Shown here: piece after piece, positions 24,454 to 38,258 of the stretch
Layout of the letters: the number at the start of each line of letters is the position of its first letter
How positions within the stretch are numbered: position 1 is the first letter of the stretch
Assembly (NCBI RefSeq): GCF_025766255.1
Contig: NW_026516846.1
Location: 1 to 64,000 of the forward strand
Length of the DNA: 64,000 nt
Direction of reading: 5' to 3'
DNA from: Zychaea mexicana
Taxonomy: Eukaryota > Mucoromycota > Mucoromycetes > Mucorales > Lichtheimiaceae
Program-made: the position numbers and the translations under genes
Notes under the pieces: model-generated
What the model saw: the letters and a program-made list of their open reading frames with translations, nothing else
Database searches by the model: none
What the model was told of the DNA's origin: nothing

Positions 24454-27400
24454 TTAAACACGCTCGTAGGCACCCTGCTGTCCAAAGAATCCACGACACA
24501 GCTGTCGTATGGCGTTCTCGTACATGTTGGGCGAATGATCCATAAACATCGACCGCGCAAACATGATCTCCGAGAACCGTGCCTGCACATCCTCGCATCG
24601 GTTGAGCACAACCATGTGCGCATGCTTTTTCTTCTTTTTGCTGCTGCTGTTGCTGCTGCTGTTACTTCTTGTTTTCGTCGTGGTCGCTGCCAAAAAAGGA
24701 TCGTCTGTCAACTGTGCTGTTGACTCGACAAGGTAGATGGTGCTTGGTGGATATAGTTTGTCTTCACGCATGTCGGCTCGCATCGTTTTGATAAGTGCCC
24801 AATACCACTGGTCATTCTCGTCGTCGTCGTCGTCGTCGTCATGCTCCTCTCTTGGTTCATCATCTTGTTTGGCACCCCCTTTGCTGGTGTTATTTTCGCA
24901 GGTGTTATTGTTGGTTGCTGCTGCTGCTGATGATGATTGTCTACGACCAATCACTCGACGTAAAATGTCGTCGGCGACACTGGCTTCTTGATACAGACTG
25001 ACCGCCACGTTTTTAAAGTCCCGTAAAAGCCCGAGGCTCAAACAGGGCACAATATCATAGCCATGTACAACGCTGGTGACTAGCCCTCGGCCACAATACT
25101 CGCTCAGTTCAAGCGACATGGTACTTGGTGGACCGTACGTGTAGCAGTGAATCGGTCTTCCTGGCGGTAATCCCGAATGCTGTGATGTAATAAATGGTAC
25201 CGGGTCGCGTGCAAGTGCTGCCATGGCAATATGGTTATTCCCACTACTACCTTGCTGCTGCTGGGTCGACGCTGTGTGTCGTTCTTGGCTCCACAAGACA
25301 CTGAGTAAAGCCGCGACACCGGCACCCAACGAATGACCACACAGCACCAAACCATAGCTTGGGTGTTTCCCCAGCCCTTCAAGGATGGCTTGATACACTT
25401 TGCCCTTCTGCTTGGCGAGCAGTTGTGCCGCTTCAAGCATGCCGCCATGGGCTTTGAACTTCGTGTATGGGCTCGTGGGTAATGAAAACTCGCTATAGTC
25501 GCACATCAAATCCGTCAACACGTCGCTCAATCCAAGCGTACCGCGACATGTCAGGACAATCGCTTCTGCTGAATGGTCGACAGTAACGTAGTGGACCAAC
25601 GCATGCAGTTGCGGATGCTGAACCGATCCGGATAACGGGATCGCATCCGTGTAGCTCGATAATAAAATGTCGTCTACAGCCACGCCCGTGTGATGTGAAA
25701 ATGCATGATGGTTCGGGTGGTGTGAGCTCGGCAGGACGCTGGGTATATCCCCGATGCGCAGAATTCGCATAAATGCCTCGCCATAGGCCGCACTGGCATA
25801 TCGCATAAAGTGGGCAATGTTGTTGATGATGTGTTTGCGCGGGAAATTGCGTGGATCGGGTTCCTTGTCGAGCGGTGACCGATATTTGCGCTTTTTGCGG
25901 TTGGAAGGTGCTGATGGGGATCGCACAATGCTCTTAGTACGTCGCTCGCTTCGATCGGGTCGATATTGTTGTTGTTGTTGACGCCGATGATCCTGCTGCT
26001 GCTGCTGCTGTGATGAACGGAACATGGTGGACGAGGATGGTGATGAAGGGGCTGTGGTATAGGTCGCAGTGAGCGTGTGAGAAATGCTGGATACGCTGGT
26101 CATAGAGTTGGATCGACCACGATGTGTTGTGCTGGTAACCGACGATCGCGATGCCATGGCAACGCTGCTGGTGTTCAAATGACGCGATGATGACGACGAC
26201 GGGATCGGCAGTGGCGGTGGCGACGGCTGCTTCTTCCGATTCGCGTTCAAAACTTCGGCACCCTTTTGGAATAGACTGCTCACGCTTTTCCGGCGGGCAC
26301 CTTTTAACTTCATTCGACCCCACGATGACTTCCGCTTGATTGTACGGTCACTATTACCACTACTAGCAGCAGGATCCATAGTTTCCTGTGTCAGAGACGA
26401 TGTAGCTGCTTGTCGTTGTTGTGATGGCGGTGGCAAAGGTAAGGGCTTTTCGTCTGCAGCAGTTGTATACTGTGTTGTAGATCGCAACGTTGCTGATCTT
26501 GTGGTGCTCAACGTGGTAGAATTATCGTGGTCATCGTCATCATCCTCGTTGTCCTCTAAAAGGTCGAGCGTCTCTATGCTGCCATGATGCACGAACGAGC
26601 GACCAACCATATCACGTTGCTGCTGTTGCTGATGATGATGATCGTCACGAGAGTACTTCACTTGTCGTTCAGCCTTTTTGCGCGAGAACTTTTTGGATAC
26701 AGCCGACAGCATGATTTTCAAACCCTTGGAAGGGCTTTTCAACAAGGTGCGATTATTATGATTATTCTTATAATTGCCATAATCGTCGTCATCGTCTTCA
26801 AGCCGATGTTCTATCCATGCGCCCGGGATGGGCTCTCCCTCGTGATCAATCACAGCCATGAATGATTCATTATCCTCTTCATCGGATTTGACCACAATGT
26901 ATTTAGCCTGGGGCTGCGGCTGCCCGGGGGGTGCAATTGGGCGTATCCGTGTCGTCCGTGTAATCGTCCGCTTTGTAGCAGTTGATATTTCATACATTGG
27001 ATATGCTGATGCCCAATGAGAAGCTGAACCACCTTCTTGCAATGCCAAAGACAACGTCGAACTGCTGCTGTCGGGATCGTTGTGCGCCAAAATCTCTTCA
27101 AGCTCGTGGATGACGTCTGTTGCGTTTTCATCGTCGCCACCGCTACTTCCACCAGTAGCAGTAGGGCCACCACCACCGTTTTGATAACGTACCAATGCAG
27201 CAGCAACCGATGCATTGTTGTTCTCGTCGTCATCCTCGTGGTCTTCTTCCACCACTAAGCCCTTCCACATTTTTGTCACCTTGACAAATTCCATGGTGCG
27301 TTTATGTGTTACATTTTGTAGCACGGCAAAGGCGGTCATGGCTTTGGTCAGTCCACCAAGAACAGCCATTTTCCCGCTTTTGGCGAGCTCAAACTCTGGA

Positions 27401-28277
27401 TCGTTGACGAGTTCATGGTGAACCAAGGTGATGATGGAAGCAATAGCGCGTGACGTTTCGTTCGATCCAAATATGCCGTCAATGACCTGCACGGATTCTT
27501 CGGCAGCCTAGCATATTTGACATATTTTAAGTAGATAAAATGGAGTTACACCGTAAGGAATGGTGCGCACTCGCTTTATATTAAAAGAAGGTTCATTAAA
27601 AGTCAAACCTTTAACCCCGTTTGGATAGTGTTTGAAGTGAATTGTAAGCCAGAGAGTGCAAACAGTTCGGCCAACGTAAACGAGTGATGGATGACATAGA
27701 CGCCCAGTGTGGTGTACTTGTCTAATATTTGGAGGAACACGCCTCTTTTATACATATGAAACAGAGCCAATAATTAGCAGCAGCAGTGTTGACGAGACCA
27801 AGTTATGCAAGGAACTCTCTTTCAGGAACACATACGATCAATTTTTAGGGAAGAGTTGTCTTACTTTTCAGCATCAATGCCTACATTGCCATGGACATCA
27901 CCCGCAGCAAAAGAAGGATAAGTTAGGGCATGCAATTTCTTTGCAGTGGAAATGGCATTGATCAAAGCCTGGCGCGAAAGACCAAAGGAAAAAACGGTGC
28001 TGTATTTGGCGGTTTCAAAAAGAGCTTCTATGAGCAGGGACGAGCAGCGGAGTGACAGGCGTGCAGCCAGCGACACCGCCGTAATAAAATTGGCTATATT
28101 CGTCGGCAGCAAAGTAGACGACAACGCCTGCAAAGGATTATACGTAACCAGTTCTGTTGCTGTTGCTGCTACGCCTGCTGTCGTTGCTGTATATGTGTCT
28201 TCGGTAGTCGTAGTCGTCGTTTTGCCTGTTGCTGATGTTGTAGTTTTTGCGGTGGCCAAGGGATCAAGCACAGCCAT
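24454..28277 (-). CDS. class 3 lipase, sn-1-specific diacylglycerol lipase-like
   Basis: Three minus-strand exons: 28277-27865, 27744-27609, 27507-24454; about 1,200 residues. The lipase core lies in the last 450 residues: VLTCRGTLGLSDVLTDL, the nucleophile elbow LCGHSLGAGVAALLS (Ser near residue 909), VVHGYDIVPCLSLG with the likely Asp, and MDHSPNMYE with the likely His. The N-terminal region (VSLAARLSLRCSSLLIEAL, LDKYTTLGVYVIHHSF, then SVQVIDGIFGSNETSRAIAS) is shared by fungal DAG-lipase-like proteins. Between them are about 500 residues of Ser/Thr/Asp/Gln low complexity. Such enzymes hydrolyse membrane diacylglycerol or other lipids; substrate here is not proven. Exon 2 was chosen because its phases fit and it restores the family sequence before the large exon. 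Confidence 0.85.
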
Positions 28278-28567
28278 CTTTGTTTCATAAGAAGGGGGAA
28301 GAGGGGAGGTGTAGGAGGGAAAGGATGGGGAGGGAAAAAGAAAGAGATAGGAGAAAGAAGAGGGCCCGAGCAACTCGACAATGCGTCTAATCATATAAAA
28401 CGCTACTCCACTAGTTTTGGCTGTATTATCGAAATGTGTATCACACATTCCACCTTGTTTTAAAAGAGTCAAAACACTTGAAAGAGATCATAAGGCTTGC
28501 TATATATACAAACTTCCCATGCTTAGCTGCTATGATACATCGTGTACAGTATCATGTTTTTCTCCGC

Positions 28568-28568
<1 letters not shown>

Positions 28569-28598
<30 letters not shown>
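28569..28598. repeat. (CA)15 microsatellite
   Basis: An uninterrupted CA tract upstream of the lipase gene; frames that read through it give artificial Thr/His repeats. Confidence 0.9.
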
Positions 28599-31500
28599 CA
28601 GCAGACTCTCTTCCTTAGCATGACTATCATCATCACATCATCACGTATTATTACTGTTGTTGTCGTTGCCTGGCTTGCTGTTGTCTCCAGTTACACGGGC
28701 CCTCCCGAAATGAAAGGTTCTCATCCCACTCTGTACCACATGCGTTTACTGTACTATCGTGCTATTATGCTATTTCATATTCATATGCTTTTTTTAGTCC
28801 CCAAATACCGGCAGAATACGTAGTAATGTATAAACCTTCTATCACAGAAGACGTATGGTGCTGCAGTAGTAACCTGCCGCACAATAATACGTTGACGTGG
28901 AGAGTAATTAACTCGCATTTTGTTGAACAAAAGCATGTGATCATGTAAACGGGTTAAAAAGTCGCTTCACGTGCAAAATTGTCAGAGTGTTAACACTATC
29001 AACTATATCAACACAGCGAGGAGAAGGGAAAAGAGAGAATGCGATGGGGTGAGGGGAGAGGAATCGGTTCCAATTTACCTAGACACAAACATACAATACC
29101 AATCGGTCAGGACTATAAAGCACATGCTTCGTTGAGCATATTATTACAATCATTATAGCAGCATGCACCCATCATCACTTAAACTTTCTACAGCATGGTA
29201 AGATGCTACACTGAGTTAAGTCACCTTAAAAGGGGCCAACCTTTAGAATTTTGGGATTGCTCTGATCGCTGGGGCGGTAACTCTTTATCACGCCTACTTT
29301 GAATGAATACGTGAGAGGCAATGCAGAAAAGATCACGAAAATATTTGAAGACCCCCTCGGATCAAGCGTTTCAGACCAGCAGCTGCAATAATCTAATATC
29401 GTAGTGAGTGTCAAAGATATTCTGTAAGTTCTGACACTTTTCTAGCTGATGTGAGAAGCTTGTTTTATTGACGCTTATACAAACAATCATGAAGGACGTT
29501 CGACTCAACGCCTAGCTCTAGCGAATAACCTTCCCTCCTTTGCCGAGTCCTCGACAAAAATGTCCATGTCCGAAGACATGTCAAGTCATGATATCAAAGC
29601 GTCTTTAGACATTCTTTGTGCGTTTAAGCTTCGAATTCATCGTTGAGCCAATGCACAAGCTAAGACAACGTGATGTGCATTTGATGAGCAAATTCCTTGC
29701 ATATTGCAGTTGAAGTATCATCCATTTGTATGTACTTGGTTCGGGCATATTGACTTGTTCCTTATTTTTTGTTACAGAAGACTTATTGCACAGCGACGTC
29801 TTTAACAAAGAGGAGTTAGAAGAAATCCGCTGTTATCACGGCCTGAACTTGAACCACTCTTTTTGCCATCTGAAATGCATGAATATCTGCCCTCTTTCAA
29901 AATTTTGATACGTTTGCTTATGCTTATACTGTATGCTGGAAAAAATTCAAAGAAGATATGGTCATCGAAAAAAATTATCAACTTTTAATATAGCTGCTGC
30001 GAAAGTTCAAAAGTAAATCCAAATGGGAGTATTTTGCGGCTCTTTTGTTATCCTCCTCACCAGCTTTTCTTACCGCCTGATATGCAATAGGTTTCCTGTC
30101 AACTGGTTGCCTGTTTATGAGGATAACCTGCCTTTTGTGATCCATACCCCTCCGAGCCCACTTTTGCTGTCTTTGGCTCTCTTCCTAAGCAAATTTTCCT
30201 TCACGAAGTTTAGGGAGTTTTGCAGCAAAACGTAAGTATACGCATACTAATATGGAATCTTGCCAATAACCGGCTACTAATAATGCGTATATAGTTGCTA
30301 CGGATTATCTGGACATTGCTAAGCAACCAACTCTACAGAACCTTCTAGTCCAGAGTACTAGGGAAATTTTATGAGTCTCGGTAGTTGATAACGACGTGAA
30401 ACTCATTTGGAGTAGCCGTTACATGATAGCGCGCAAAAAGTTGAACCAGAGTTGTGTAATCCCAGTGATTATTTTGACAATATGTAGCAAGAGCTTTGTG
30501 AAACTAACGCAACACTATAGGTATTGGGAGGCCGGGACTTGGTACAAAACGCTGCGGACCATAAGAACTTGGTTTCTGTGATTACTACCTCACCCCTTCC
30601 CTTCTCCTATGGCAACCCCTTTTGAAATTTGCTCAAAAGATTATTTTCAGCATCAGATGGAAGAAACATATGGCAAAATAGACGATATATGTCATTGTAT
30701 AAACCAAAATTGCCCACTGGCCGTTCAAATAATCCATTGCATAATTTAAATACTGTCATGATGTACGAAGAGTCACTTTTCAGTATTATCCTTTAATGTG
30801 TTTCGGGTTGGTCGCACTTTTATTAAGGGAAGTGATCTGTCAAATCACATTATTGTCATCTTAATTTAGAAGGAAGAGGTAGACTGCTGATATGACCTAC
30901 AGGTATACACACAAAATCAATGACATAGTAGCTACAAAACCAGACTTCGCAGTCATGCAGACGAGAATAAGAACGGCAAAATGGACCAACAAGTATCAGG
31001 TATAGCATTTACTATACAAATGCTAAGGATTGATTGGTTATAAGATGGAGGAGATGTCTTAGTAAGGCAAGAAGAAGAGGTGGAGCAGGATCCGATTCAA
31101 TGCCTTTTGATTATTTCATGCATGATGTCCCGCCTACTAATGGACGAAGAGAACTACTTTTAAACGGGACCTAAACCGCTTTTTTCCCAACCGAGTGATA
31201 TGATAGGTGGTCATATCCTCACTTATTAGTATTCATATAATGTACGAACTACAACAAAGAACTTTATGTCCACAAAGTAAATTATAATCATCATCACAGC
31301 TGGTACTACTATGTATAAAATGACTTGTTTATATCAAATTTACATAAGCAAGAAAAGAAACGAATAATAAAAAGAATGTAATAGCAGAAAAAAGGTTGTT
31401 ATGGACAGTGACAAAAAAGAAATATAATATGTATAAAAAGCACGTACTTTGGCGGGGGTTGGGAGTTGGGGGAACATATAAAAACCGGGAGAATGGGCAA

Positions 31501-31888
31501 ATAAAACAAAATATACAAAAAAAAATATTGGTTTGGCGGAAAATAGTAATAGGTAGTAGTCGGGATGGTAATCGCATATGGCCAGCATATTAAAAAGAAA
31601 AATTAAACATACATCGGGTGAATAACAATGTGGAGAGGAATTGACATATAAAATCTGCGCAGACGAGAATTGTGAAAATCATAAGGGGGGTAATAGTAGT
31701 AGTAGTAAGTAGTAGTAGTTGAGGAGCAAAAATTTACATAGGATGAAGAAGAAGAAGATGAAGACGAGAGGAGTGAAATGTTGTCGAGTTCGAAGGAATG
31801 AATGAATAGATGGATGGCATACGATACTGGTTTTTTTTGTTTGTTCTTTTCTGTGTTATTTGTGTCTGTGTGGATCTGTTTGTGCGAT
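28599..31888. other. long stretch without a supportable gene
   Basis: About 3.3 kb with no intact gene. Coding-like fragments appear near 29770-29900 and 29900-30000 on the plus strand (for example EDLLHSDVFNKEELEEIRC, and in another frame AYTVCWKKFKEDMVIEKNYQ), with stops between them, so a decayed gene or transposon protein is possible. A further fragment on the minus strand near 29510-29580 reads DMSSDMDIFVEDSAKEGRLF. No family was recognised and no terminal repeats were found. The right end (31620-31888) is the presumed 3' untranslated region of the homeodomain gene, with an AGT-rich run at 31690-31725. Confidence 0.4.
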
Positions 31889-32742
31889 CTACCAGATTAG
31901 AAAATCCGGCCTTTCTGCAGGTATCCAATTGACTTGGGCAGCCGTAGCAACAGTCGTTGCAGGAGTGGGATCAAAATTACAAACAGTAGAGTCCACCACA
32001 GCAGTTGTTGCAGTATCAAATACGCGGGCCAGAGCAATAGAATTATCTTTATTGTCGGCTGTATCATGATGTATGACGGGTTGTGGAGGAAGTTGTGGTT
32101 CTGGTGGTGGCTGAAGATAAGGTGGTTCTTGTGGTGAGCTAGGGAATGAAGCAACCTTTTTTTTATGTAATGGTAGGGATCGTCACATAAAAGAGAGTGG
32201 AAAAAAAATAGAAGTCAGCTTTACTGTGTACACACTTGCTTTACTTTCCTTCTAAGGTAAGGTGAGAAGACCACGACAATTACCTGCTGATCCCACTGTG
32301 ACAACGCCTCATCTTCTTCGGATCGGAACCCACCACAACTGACGGTTGTCATACTAGTGACTGAAGAATCGTGCCGCATCGTGGGCCGGATTGGCACAGT
32401 TTGAATCCAGTCGGCAATGTAACCATAGTTGCAACCGGTGTCCATGGTAACGAAAGCATCGTCCAAGGACGACGGCCACATTGCTGACTTTGGTGTGTAT
32501 TCAAACATAAAATCCGTCTGCTGGTTGTGGTGGTGAGTCTGCAGCTGTTGCTGTTGATGTGTCTGTGGCTGCTGCTCATGCTGGTGACACTGATGCTGGT
32601 ATATCTGTGGCTGGATAGACGGGTAGTGCTGCTGGATGGTAGGCGACGGGACAGACGGCGTCACAGGAGAGGACGAACCATCGCTGTAGCAGTAATACAG
32701 CGGTGAAGGGGCCTGGACCGGATGGATTCCGGTAGTAGTGGT

Positions 32743-32774
<32 letters not shown>

Positions 32775-33600
32775 TAATGCAGGGCGGGGAAGCTGGAGTC
32801 ACATGCAAGGTCGCAGTTCCGTCGCTTGCTCTGTCATTGGTCACGATGGGCTCTTGACTATCCCATTCAGTGTAGAAGGCCTTATTGCGACGACGTGGAG
32901 GTTGTGGTCGTTGTGATACACCATTGGTTGATGATGATGCGTCGTCGTCACCCGAATCTTCATGCGGTCGTTTACGCGATTCGTCCACTCGTTGCTTGGC
33001 CTTGGCTCGACGGTTCTGAAACCAGATTTGAACACCTCGGGGCGTCATTGACAGCTTTTCGGCAAGAATTTGGCGTTTGCTAGCGCTGGGCTTTGGATTC
33101 TCCTCAAATTCAGCTTCGAGAACTCGGAACTGTGCTCGCGAAGTACGTCTTCGATGCTTGGTTTCGAATGGATTATAGAACGTAGCCTTGAAATCGGCAG
33201 TGGTTGTCGTTTTTGATGGGCCAGGTCTATTAGCAGCAGCAGTAGCAGAAGTAGTAGCAACAGTGCTGGTGCTGGTGCTGTTACTACTACTGCTGTTTAT
33301 ACTGTCCCAAGTGCCTGTTTCTTCCAAGTCATGCTTCTCGTCATGCACCGTGGATGGTCGTTGCTGTTGTTGTTGTCGGTCTTCATACTTTGGCAAACCC
33401 GCTGTTGAATAGCACTCTTGGCTGTTATCGAGTGGTGGTTGGAAGCCTTCATACGAAGCTGCTGCTGCTGCTGCTGCTGCTGCTACCGAGAACAAAGTTG
33501 ATGATGGCATGTTTGTATTGTCCATTGGAGCTGCTGCTGATGATATATTTGCTGTAGTTGTTGTTGTTGTTGCTGGAATAAAAGAGTATAATTGATTCAT
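31889..33600 (-). CDS. homeodomain transcription factor
   Basis: Two minus-strand exons, 33600-32284 and 32155-31889, phase 0, giving 527 residues. The homeodomain lies at about residues 145-205: HRRRTSRAQFRVLEAEFEEN, then PSASKRQILAEKLSMTPRGV and QIWFQNRRAKAKQR, with the WFQNRR recognition-helix core intact. It is flanked by Ala, Gln/Ser/Thr and Gln/His tracts typical of fungal regulators. The second exon adds a Pro-rich segment (PPYLQPPPEPQLPPQP). It should bind DNA in the nucleus; the target is unknown. It resembles S. pombe Phx1/Yox1-type fungal homeoproteins more than mating-type ones, which is a judgement by eye. The first in-frame ATG with plausible context is 33600; an in-frame ATG at 33624 or Met codons near 33525 are alternatives, and an upstream exon cannot be excluded. 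Confidence 0.82.
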
Positions 33601-36600
33601 ATATGCATAAAATAGAAAATACAATGGAGGTTTGTTGTTGTAGCTGTCTTAAATGCGCATACAATAATGCGACAGCTGGCAAAGAAGAAAAGGAATCAGA
33701 AAGAAATAAGGAAGATAATACAATGGAGATGAAAGCGCTGTTAAAGGAGTGCAGTCCGCTAGCCATGGCAAACCTATATATAGTGAATTTCCTGGGCCGG
33801 TGCGTGGTGTTTCCGGTTAATGAATAAAGAATGTGTGGGGCCGGTTCGGAGGGTCGGGGGGGAAGCTAGTATATCCGATGCAAACGATTGGTCTATTGAG
33901 ATTCCCTTGAAGAGGGGGTGAGTGAGTGAGCGAGCGAGTGAGCAGCACACACATGGGGGAGAGAATGAGGGATGCTCCGAAAACACACACACACACACAC
34001 ACAGAAGGTGCTTAGATGGAGGCAGATCATCCAGCAAGCAAGCAAGCAAGCACAGCACAGCACATCGCGTAGAGCTACGGGTGAAGGAACCAATAGCAGA
34101 CGTCGGTTGGACGTAGCAACTTGCAGGTGACGGGGGTGCAACAAGCACAGTTCTTTAATGGTAAGGGCATTATGGAAACAAAAGAAGAATGATGAAAGCA
34201 TGCATTTGGGGGGTGGGTGGTGTGCGTTGGGTTGAGGGGACACCGACACACTAATCAGGGAACTTTTGGGGGATGACATGCAAATAGAACGGGTAAAGGG
34301 GAGCATGGGGGAGAGTGAGTGTGCAAGAGTGAGTGTGTGGGTCTCGTCGTCATCATCCCTCAAGAAGCGTCGTCTTGGTCATTCCACTCTAGCCTGGGTT
34401 ATCAGGCACTCTCACTGTGCCCAACGCACACCCACCCATCCATCCATCCCATCCCATCCCATCCATCACAGGCCACAACATTTAAGCAAGTACGTGGTCA
34501 ATGAGTGGTATTAGTCACTAGTAGTGTAGTGGCGCATAGTCGAGCCCTTTCTTATTAGTTTTCAAATGCAACTGCTTCTGGGGTCATGCTATCTCTTTTA
34601 CTCTTTGCTTTCATTGCCGCATAAAGTATCTCTTTGAACGAAAAGAAAGCCCTTAATCGCACATGACAGATCGGTAAGGGTTCTTTTTCTCGCTGTGATA
34701 TCCCGCTTCACTTTTACTTTCCCCTTATTGCGTCTTCCTCTTCTTGACGTTTTCGCTTTACAATGCATCCGGCATGTTATGAATCACTTGCTCGTATTGA
34801 GTTTTTCTCCTAGAACAAATGGAACAAAAAAAGAAGGGGGCTTTGTCGTCTTCCATGACAACAACGACAGCAACAGCTACAACAACAGCAGCAGCGACAA
34901 TGATGATTGTCATTGTTAAAGTCGCACGGGGATCGGAATCTAATTAAAGAGGTGTTGACGTCCCCGGATTCAGGAGTGATGTTTGCCTTCATAAAGTGCG
35001 GGGATGATTATCTTGTATCTTTTTGCTGAGCTCCTATGTGCTTTTAGGAGAACGGGATAGAACGAATAGATGCTTTTTATACTATCAATGCTCGGTCGGG
35101 GGAGAAATGAATCTTGGGGGAGAGAGAGAAGTATAAGCTGTGGAGGCGATCGTAGTTCTGATCGAGATAAAGTTGAAGATGATGATGACGACGTTGACCA
35201 TCGCAGTGTGGACCTTAGACTTGTCTGTCTTCCACAAAGACCATGCACACCTGTCCAACGATCGTATTAGGCACTCATAACTACTGTTACTAAGAATGAC
35301 AATAAGAGCCGAATCTAAATCCGCTGCCTACATTGGCTTGCCATCCCTTGTTTTCTCCTCTTTGATAGGGGGCTCCTCTATTGTTAAGGAGAAAATTACT
35401 TGTTCCAGTAAAAATGTACCACATGCTGGCATGTGTCATGATATATACTGCTACCAATGCTATCGCCTATAACCAACACATCAGCCAGCGTGCCAGCAGC
35501 AAGCGATCGTTACTGTCGCTGTTGTTGTTGCAAGAGTGGGCAAGCAACATACAATCGCCAAGGCCAACAACACCCCCGTCCCCCAAAACGGCCCGTATCT
35601 GTTCTTCTTCGTTCCACAAATGGCGTGAGCCATCGCCATTCACGAGGCACACTCACGGACCCCAAATTTTATTAGGCTCTGCTCTTTTCGCTGGGTTAAA
35701 TGCAATGGGCGGGAAACGATTTTGCTACGGCCCTGTGCTTCGGTCAGTCCCCCTTGTTTTTCTTTCATGTATGTACGGCTGATGTTTTTCGGCTCACCAC
35801 TCATCATCATCATCATCACTGCCACGCATGACTATTTTTCTATTCAAAGGGTCATCTTGGTCGTACCATTTACTTATCAGGTGGGGAAGGAAAGAAAGAG
35901 ACGCGGGTCCCCACATTCCAGCAGGTGCAGATATGCTGCTGTGTAAGCTGGGCGATCTCGCTCTGTTAGCAGAAGTATATATATTATGTACGTCGTTATC
36001 CAGTATAGAGCTGAGTAAAATAAGAGAAAGAAGAAAGAGAGAGAGAAAAAGAGAAAGAGCGTGAGCTTTTGTTATGCAGTATGCCGTCTCGCGCACATTT
36101 ATTCTCCACACACTACTGTATATAACACAGCATAGAGTGCTACCAGATCCGACAGCTACAGGACCCCCACACAAGCCATCGAGGTCCCAAGATCCCCCAA
36201 AATGATTTTCACAAGCTGTTGGCTTGTCGGTGTCCTGTATTTTCCCCCGGCGATGGTGATGGGAAGGAGTACCGCTAGCATCTTGGCAGTCGGCTGTTGT
36301 CCCTGCTGCTACAACGATTCCGTAGTTTCGTACGTCGAGACACACACACACACACAGAGAGAGAGAGAGGGTAAGTTACCATCACTACGGATACTTGGCT
36401 CTATCCATCGGCGTCGGTTCCGGACCCTTAACCATTCATTGCCGATCCGTTGAGCAACAGTTACACATAATGCGCACTTTTAGCTCGTCATCTCCATCGG
36501 CAAAGGCTCGGTTTTCCCATATGCTATCATTCCGATGTACACAGAAACAGCAACAGGTCATCTCACGCTCTAATTTTCTTATTGCCCCAAAAGAGGGCGT

Positions 36601-36690
36601 GCGCGCGCGCTCGCTCGCTCATTTGACCTCATCCACTATCATTTCTCTCGCCATATTAGAGCGTTTGTTGTTCTAAAGCGCCATGTTATA
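33601..36690. other. non-coding stretch with simple repeats
   Basis: Three kilobases upstream of the homeodomain gene and left of the transposon nest. It holds an (AC) tract at 33983-34003, AGCA repeats near 34035-34060, CATCC units at 34438-34470, CAACAG triplets near 34860-34900, a CATCAT run at 35803-35820, CA then GA runs at 36342-36371, and CGCG/CTCG repeats at 36600-36620. Several open frames pass through these repeats; none has introns, domains or consistent composition, so no gene is called. Confidence 0.45.
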
Positions 36691-38258
36691 CAGTCATTTC
36701 AGAAAGTAAAGTCGCTGATTTTGAGTTTAATGTCGTGCAAAAAAATTGTGCGTTCAACAATGATGTCGAATGATCCAAAAATAAAGTCGTGCTCACGTGA
36801 CTTTTATTTCTTCTTCCTATTTACAAACAGATATTGAAGATGAGTATGCAATTTTTCTACGAAGATGGACAAGGGCACGTTGTTGATGAGAATGGAGTTG
36901 AGCCGATGGATGTTGTTGTTGATGAGGAGCTATTCGCTATTGAAACAATAAGTTCTCGTGCTCAGTTCCTAATGAATAAACCTTCAAAAAGACCTAACCC
37001 TGTAATGCATCCAGTTATGGATAAGAGGAATAATGAAGATATTGATATGGAACTATGCAACAAGCGACGCTATACGGTTTACTCTGATGAAGACAAGACT
37101 AGATTCTTTCAGCAAATGCTTGAACGCTTCTGCTGCTGCAAGGCAATTAGGTATTCATATCCGAGCAGCACAGAGATGGGTCAAACGTCATTACGAGGAC
37201 CCTTAAAGCATCTTTGAGAAGAAAAATAAGTCAGCTCGGCGTCGTATTCTTGGGGAAGAGCATAAACAATTATATTGATGAGAACCCTTCTGCCGTTGTC
37301 AATGAAGTGGTGGAAAGTATGAAACAAAACTTTAAAGGTCTCAACGTTTCTCGTAGTACTACTTACAGCTTTATGACAACTCGGTGTAATCTGTCAATCA
37401 AGCAAGCACGGTTTCATCCTGTGGAAAGGAACAGTGAGGAAAAGATTCAGCAAAGATACGACTGGGTCCAAAAGTGGCAGCAAACTGACCTGGATTTCAC
37501 AACAAATTGTGTTTTTCTTGATGATGGATCAGCCTTTCACATTAATTTGAAACGGGGTATGGCTTGGTCAAAGAAAGGCACTCCTGCAATAGTTACAGTG
37601 CCTACGACGAAAGCAAATGCAACATCGATTCTAGGTGCAATAATATCCGCAAATGGCTTAATTAATGTTAGCTTGCGAGTTCCAAAGCGTATCAAAAAGA
37701 GAAAGCTTGGAAGTGCGACTGATGGTTATAGCACAGGGACAGTGACAGGCCATTATCTAAGCTTTGTAAAGGCTACTCTTGACGAGATGGACAAGTATCC
37801 CGAAATGAAGGGACATCACCTTGTCATAGATAATGCTCCTATTCACAATTCAGCAGACATTGGTAAGTATATTAATTCACGAGGATACAGATTCGTATAT
37901 CTTCCTCCATAATATTCTCCTGAATTGAATGCGATTGAGCAGTTCTGGTCAGTTGTCAAAAGTAAGTTAAGCGAAATAAATTTTTGAAAAAGAATCGCTA
38001 ATGGCTAGGATTAGTGAAGCATGCGATAGCTTGTATTTGAGTGATTTCAAAGGCTTTGTTTCTCATTCTGTCAAATGCTTTGATAAATGTTTAAAACAAG
38101 GAAAATTGTGAAGAGTTTTCTTTTTCTTTTTTTTTCTTTTCTTTTTGTACAGGCTGTCGTTTTACTGTGAACCGTATAATGAATGAAACGTCATCAAGTT
38201 ATCAAAAGTTGATTGATGACATGAAATCTGCTACTCGGATGATCCAACAGAGCCTATG
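36691..38258 (+). mobile_element. mariner-like element copy A, 3' truncated
   Basis: The left end begins TACAGTCATTTCAGAAAG with TA at 36689-36690, the expected Tc1/mariner target. It matches copy B (43338-45009, inverted) at about 95 percent by eye until 38258, where similarity stops abruptly. The last roughly 75 bp found in copy B, including the inner terminal repeat, are absent here. Relative to B it also lacks 11 bp near 37110, several bases near 37260, and 11 bp near 38225. It cannot be autonomous. Confidence 0.78.
36840..37987 (+). pseudogene. mariner-like DDE transposase, copy A (broken)
   Basis: Starts MSMQFFYEDGQGH at 36840. The first 95 codons match copy B, then an 11-base deletion near 37110 shifts the frame and destroys the helix-turn-helix part. 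A TAA follows at the linker, then another small deletion, after which the catalytic region resumes (37298 onward): FLDDGSAFHIN (first Asp), VIDNAPIHNSADI (second Asp), and SPELNAIEQFW (the final acidic residue), ending at 37987. A TAA interrupts LPP and YSPELN. With two frame changes and two stops it is dead. The family is the IS630/Tc1/mariner DDE group, judged from motif spacing. Confidence 0.78.
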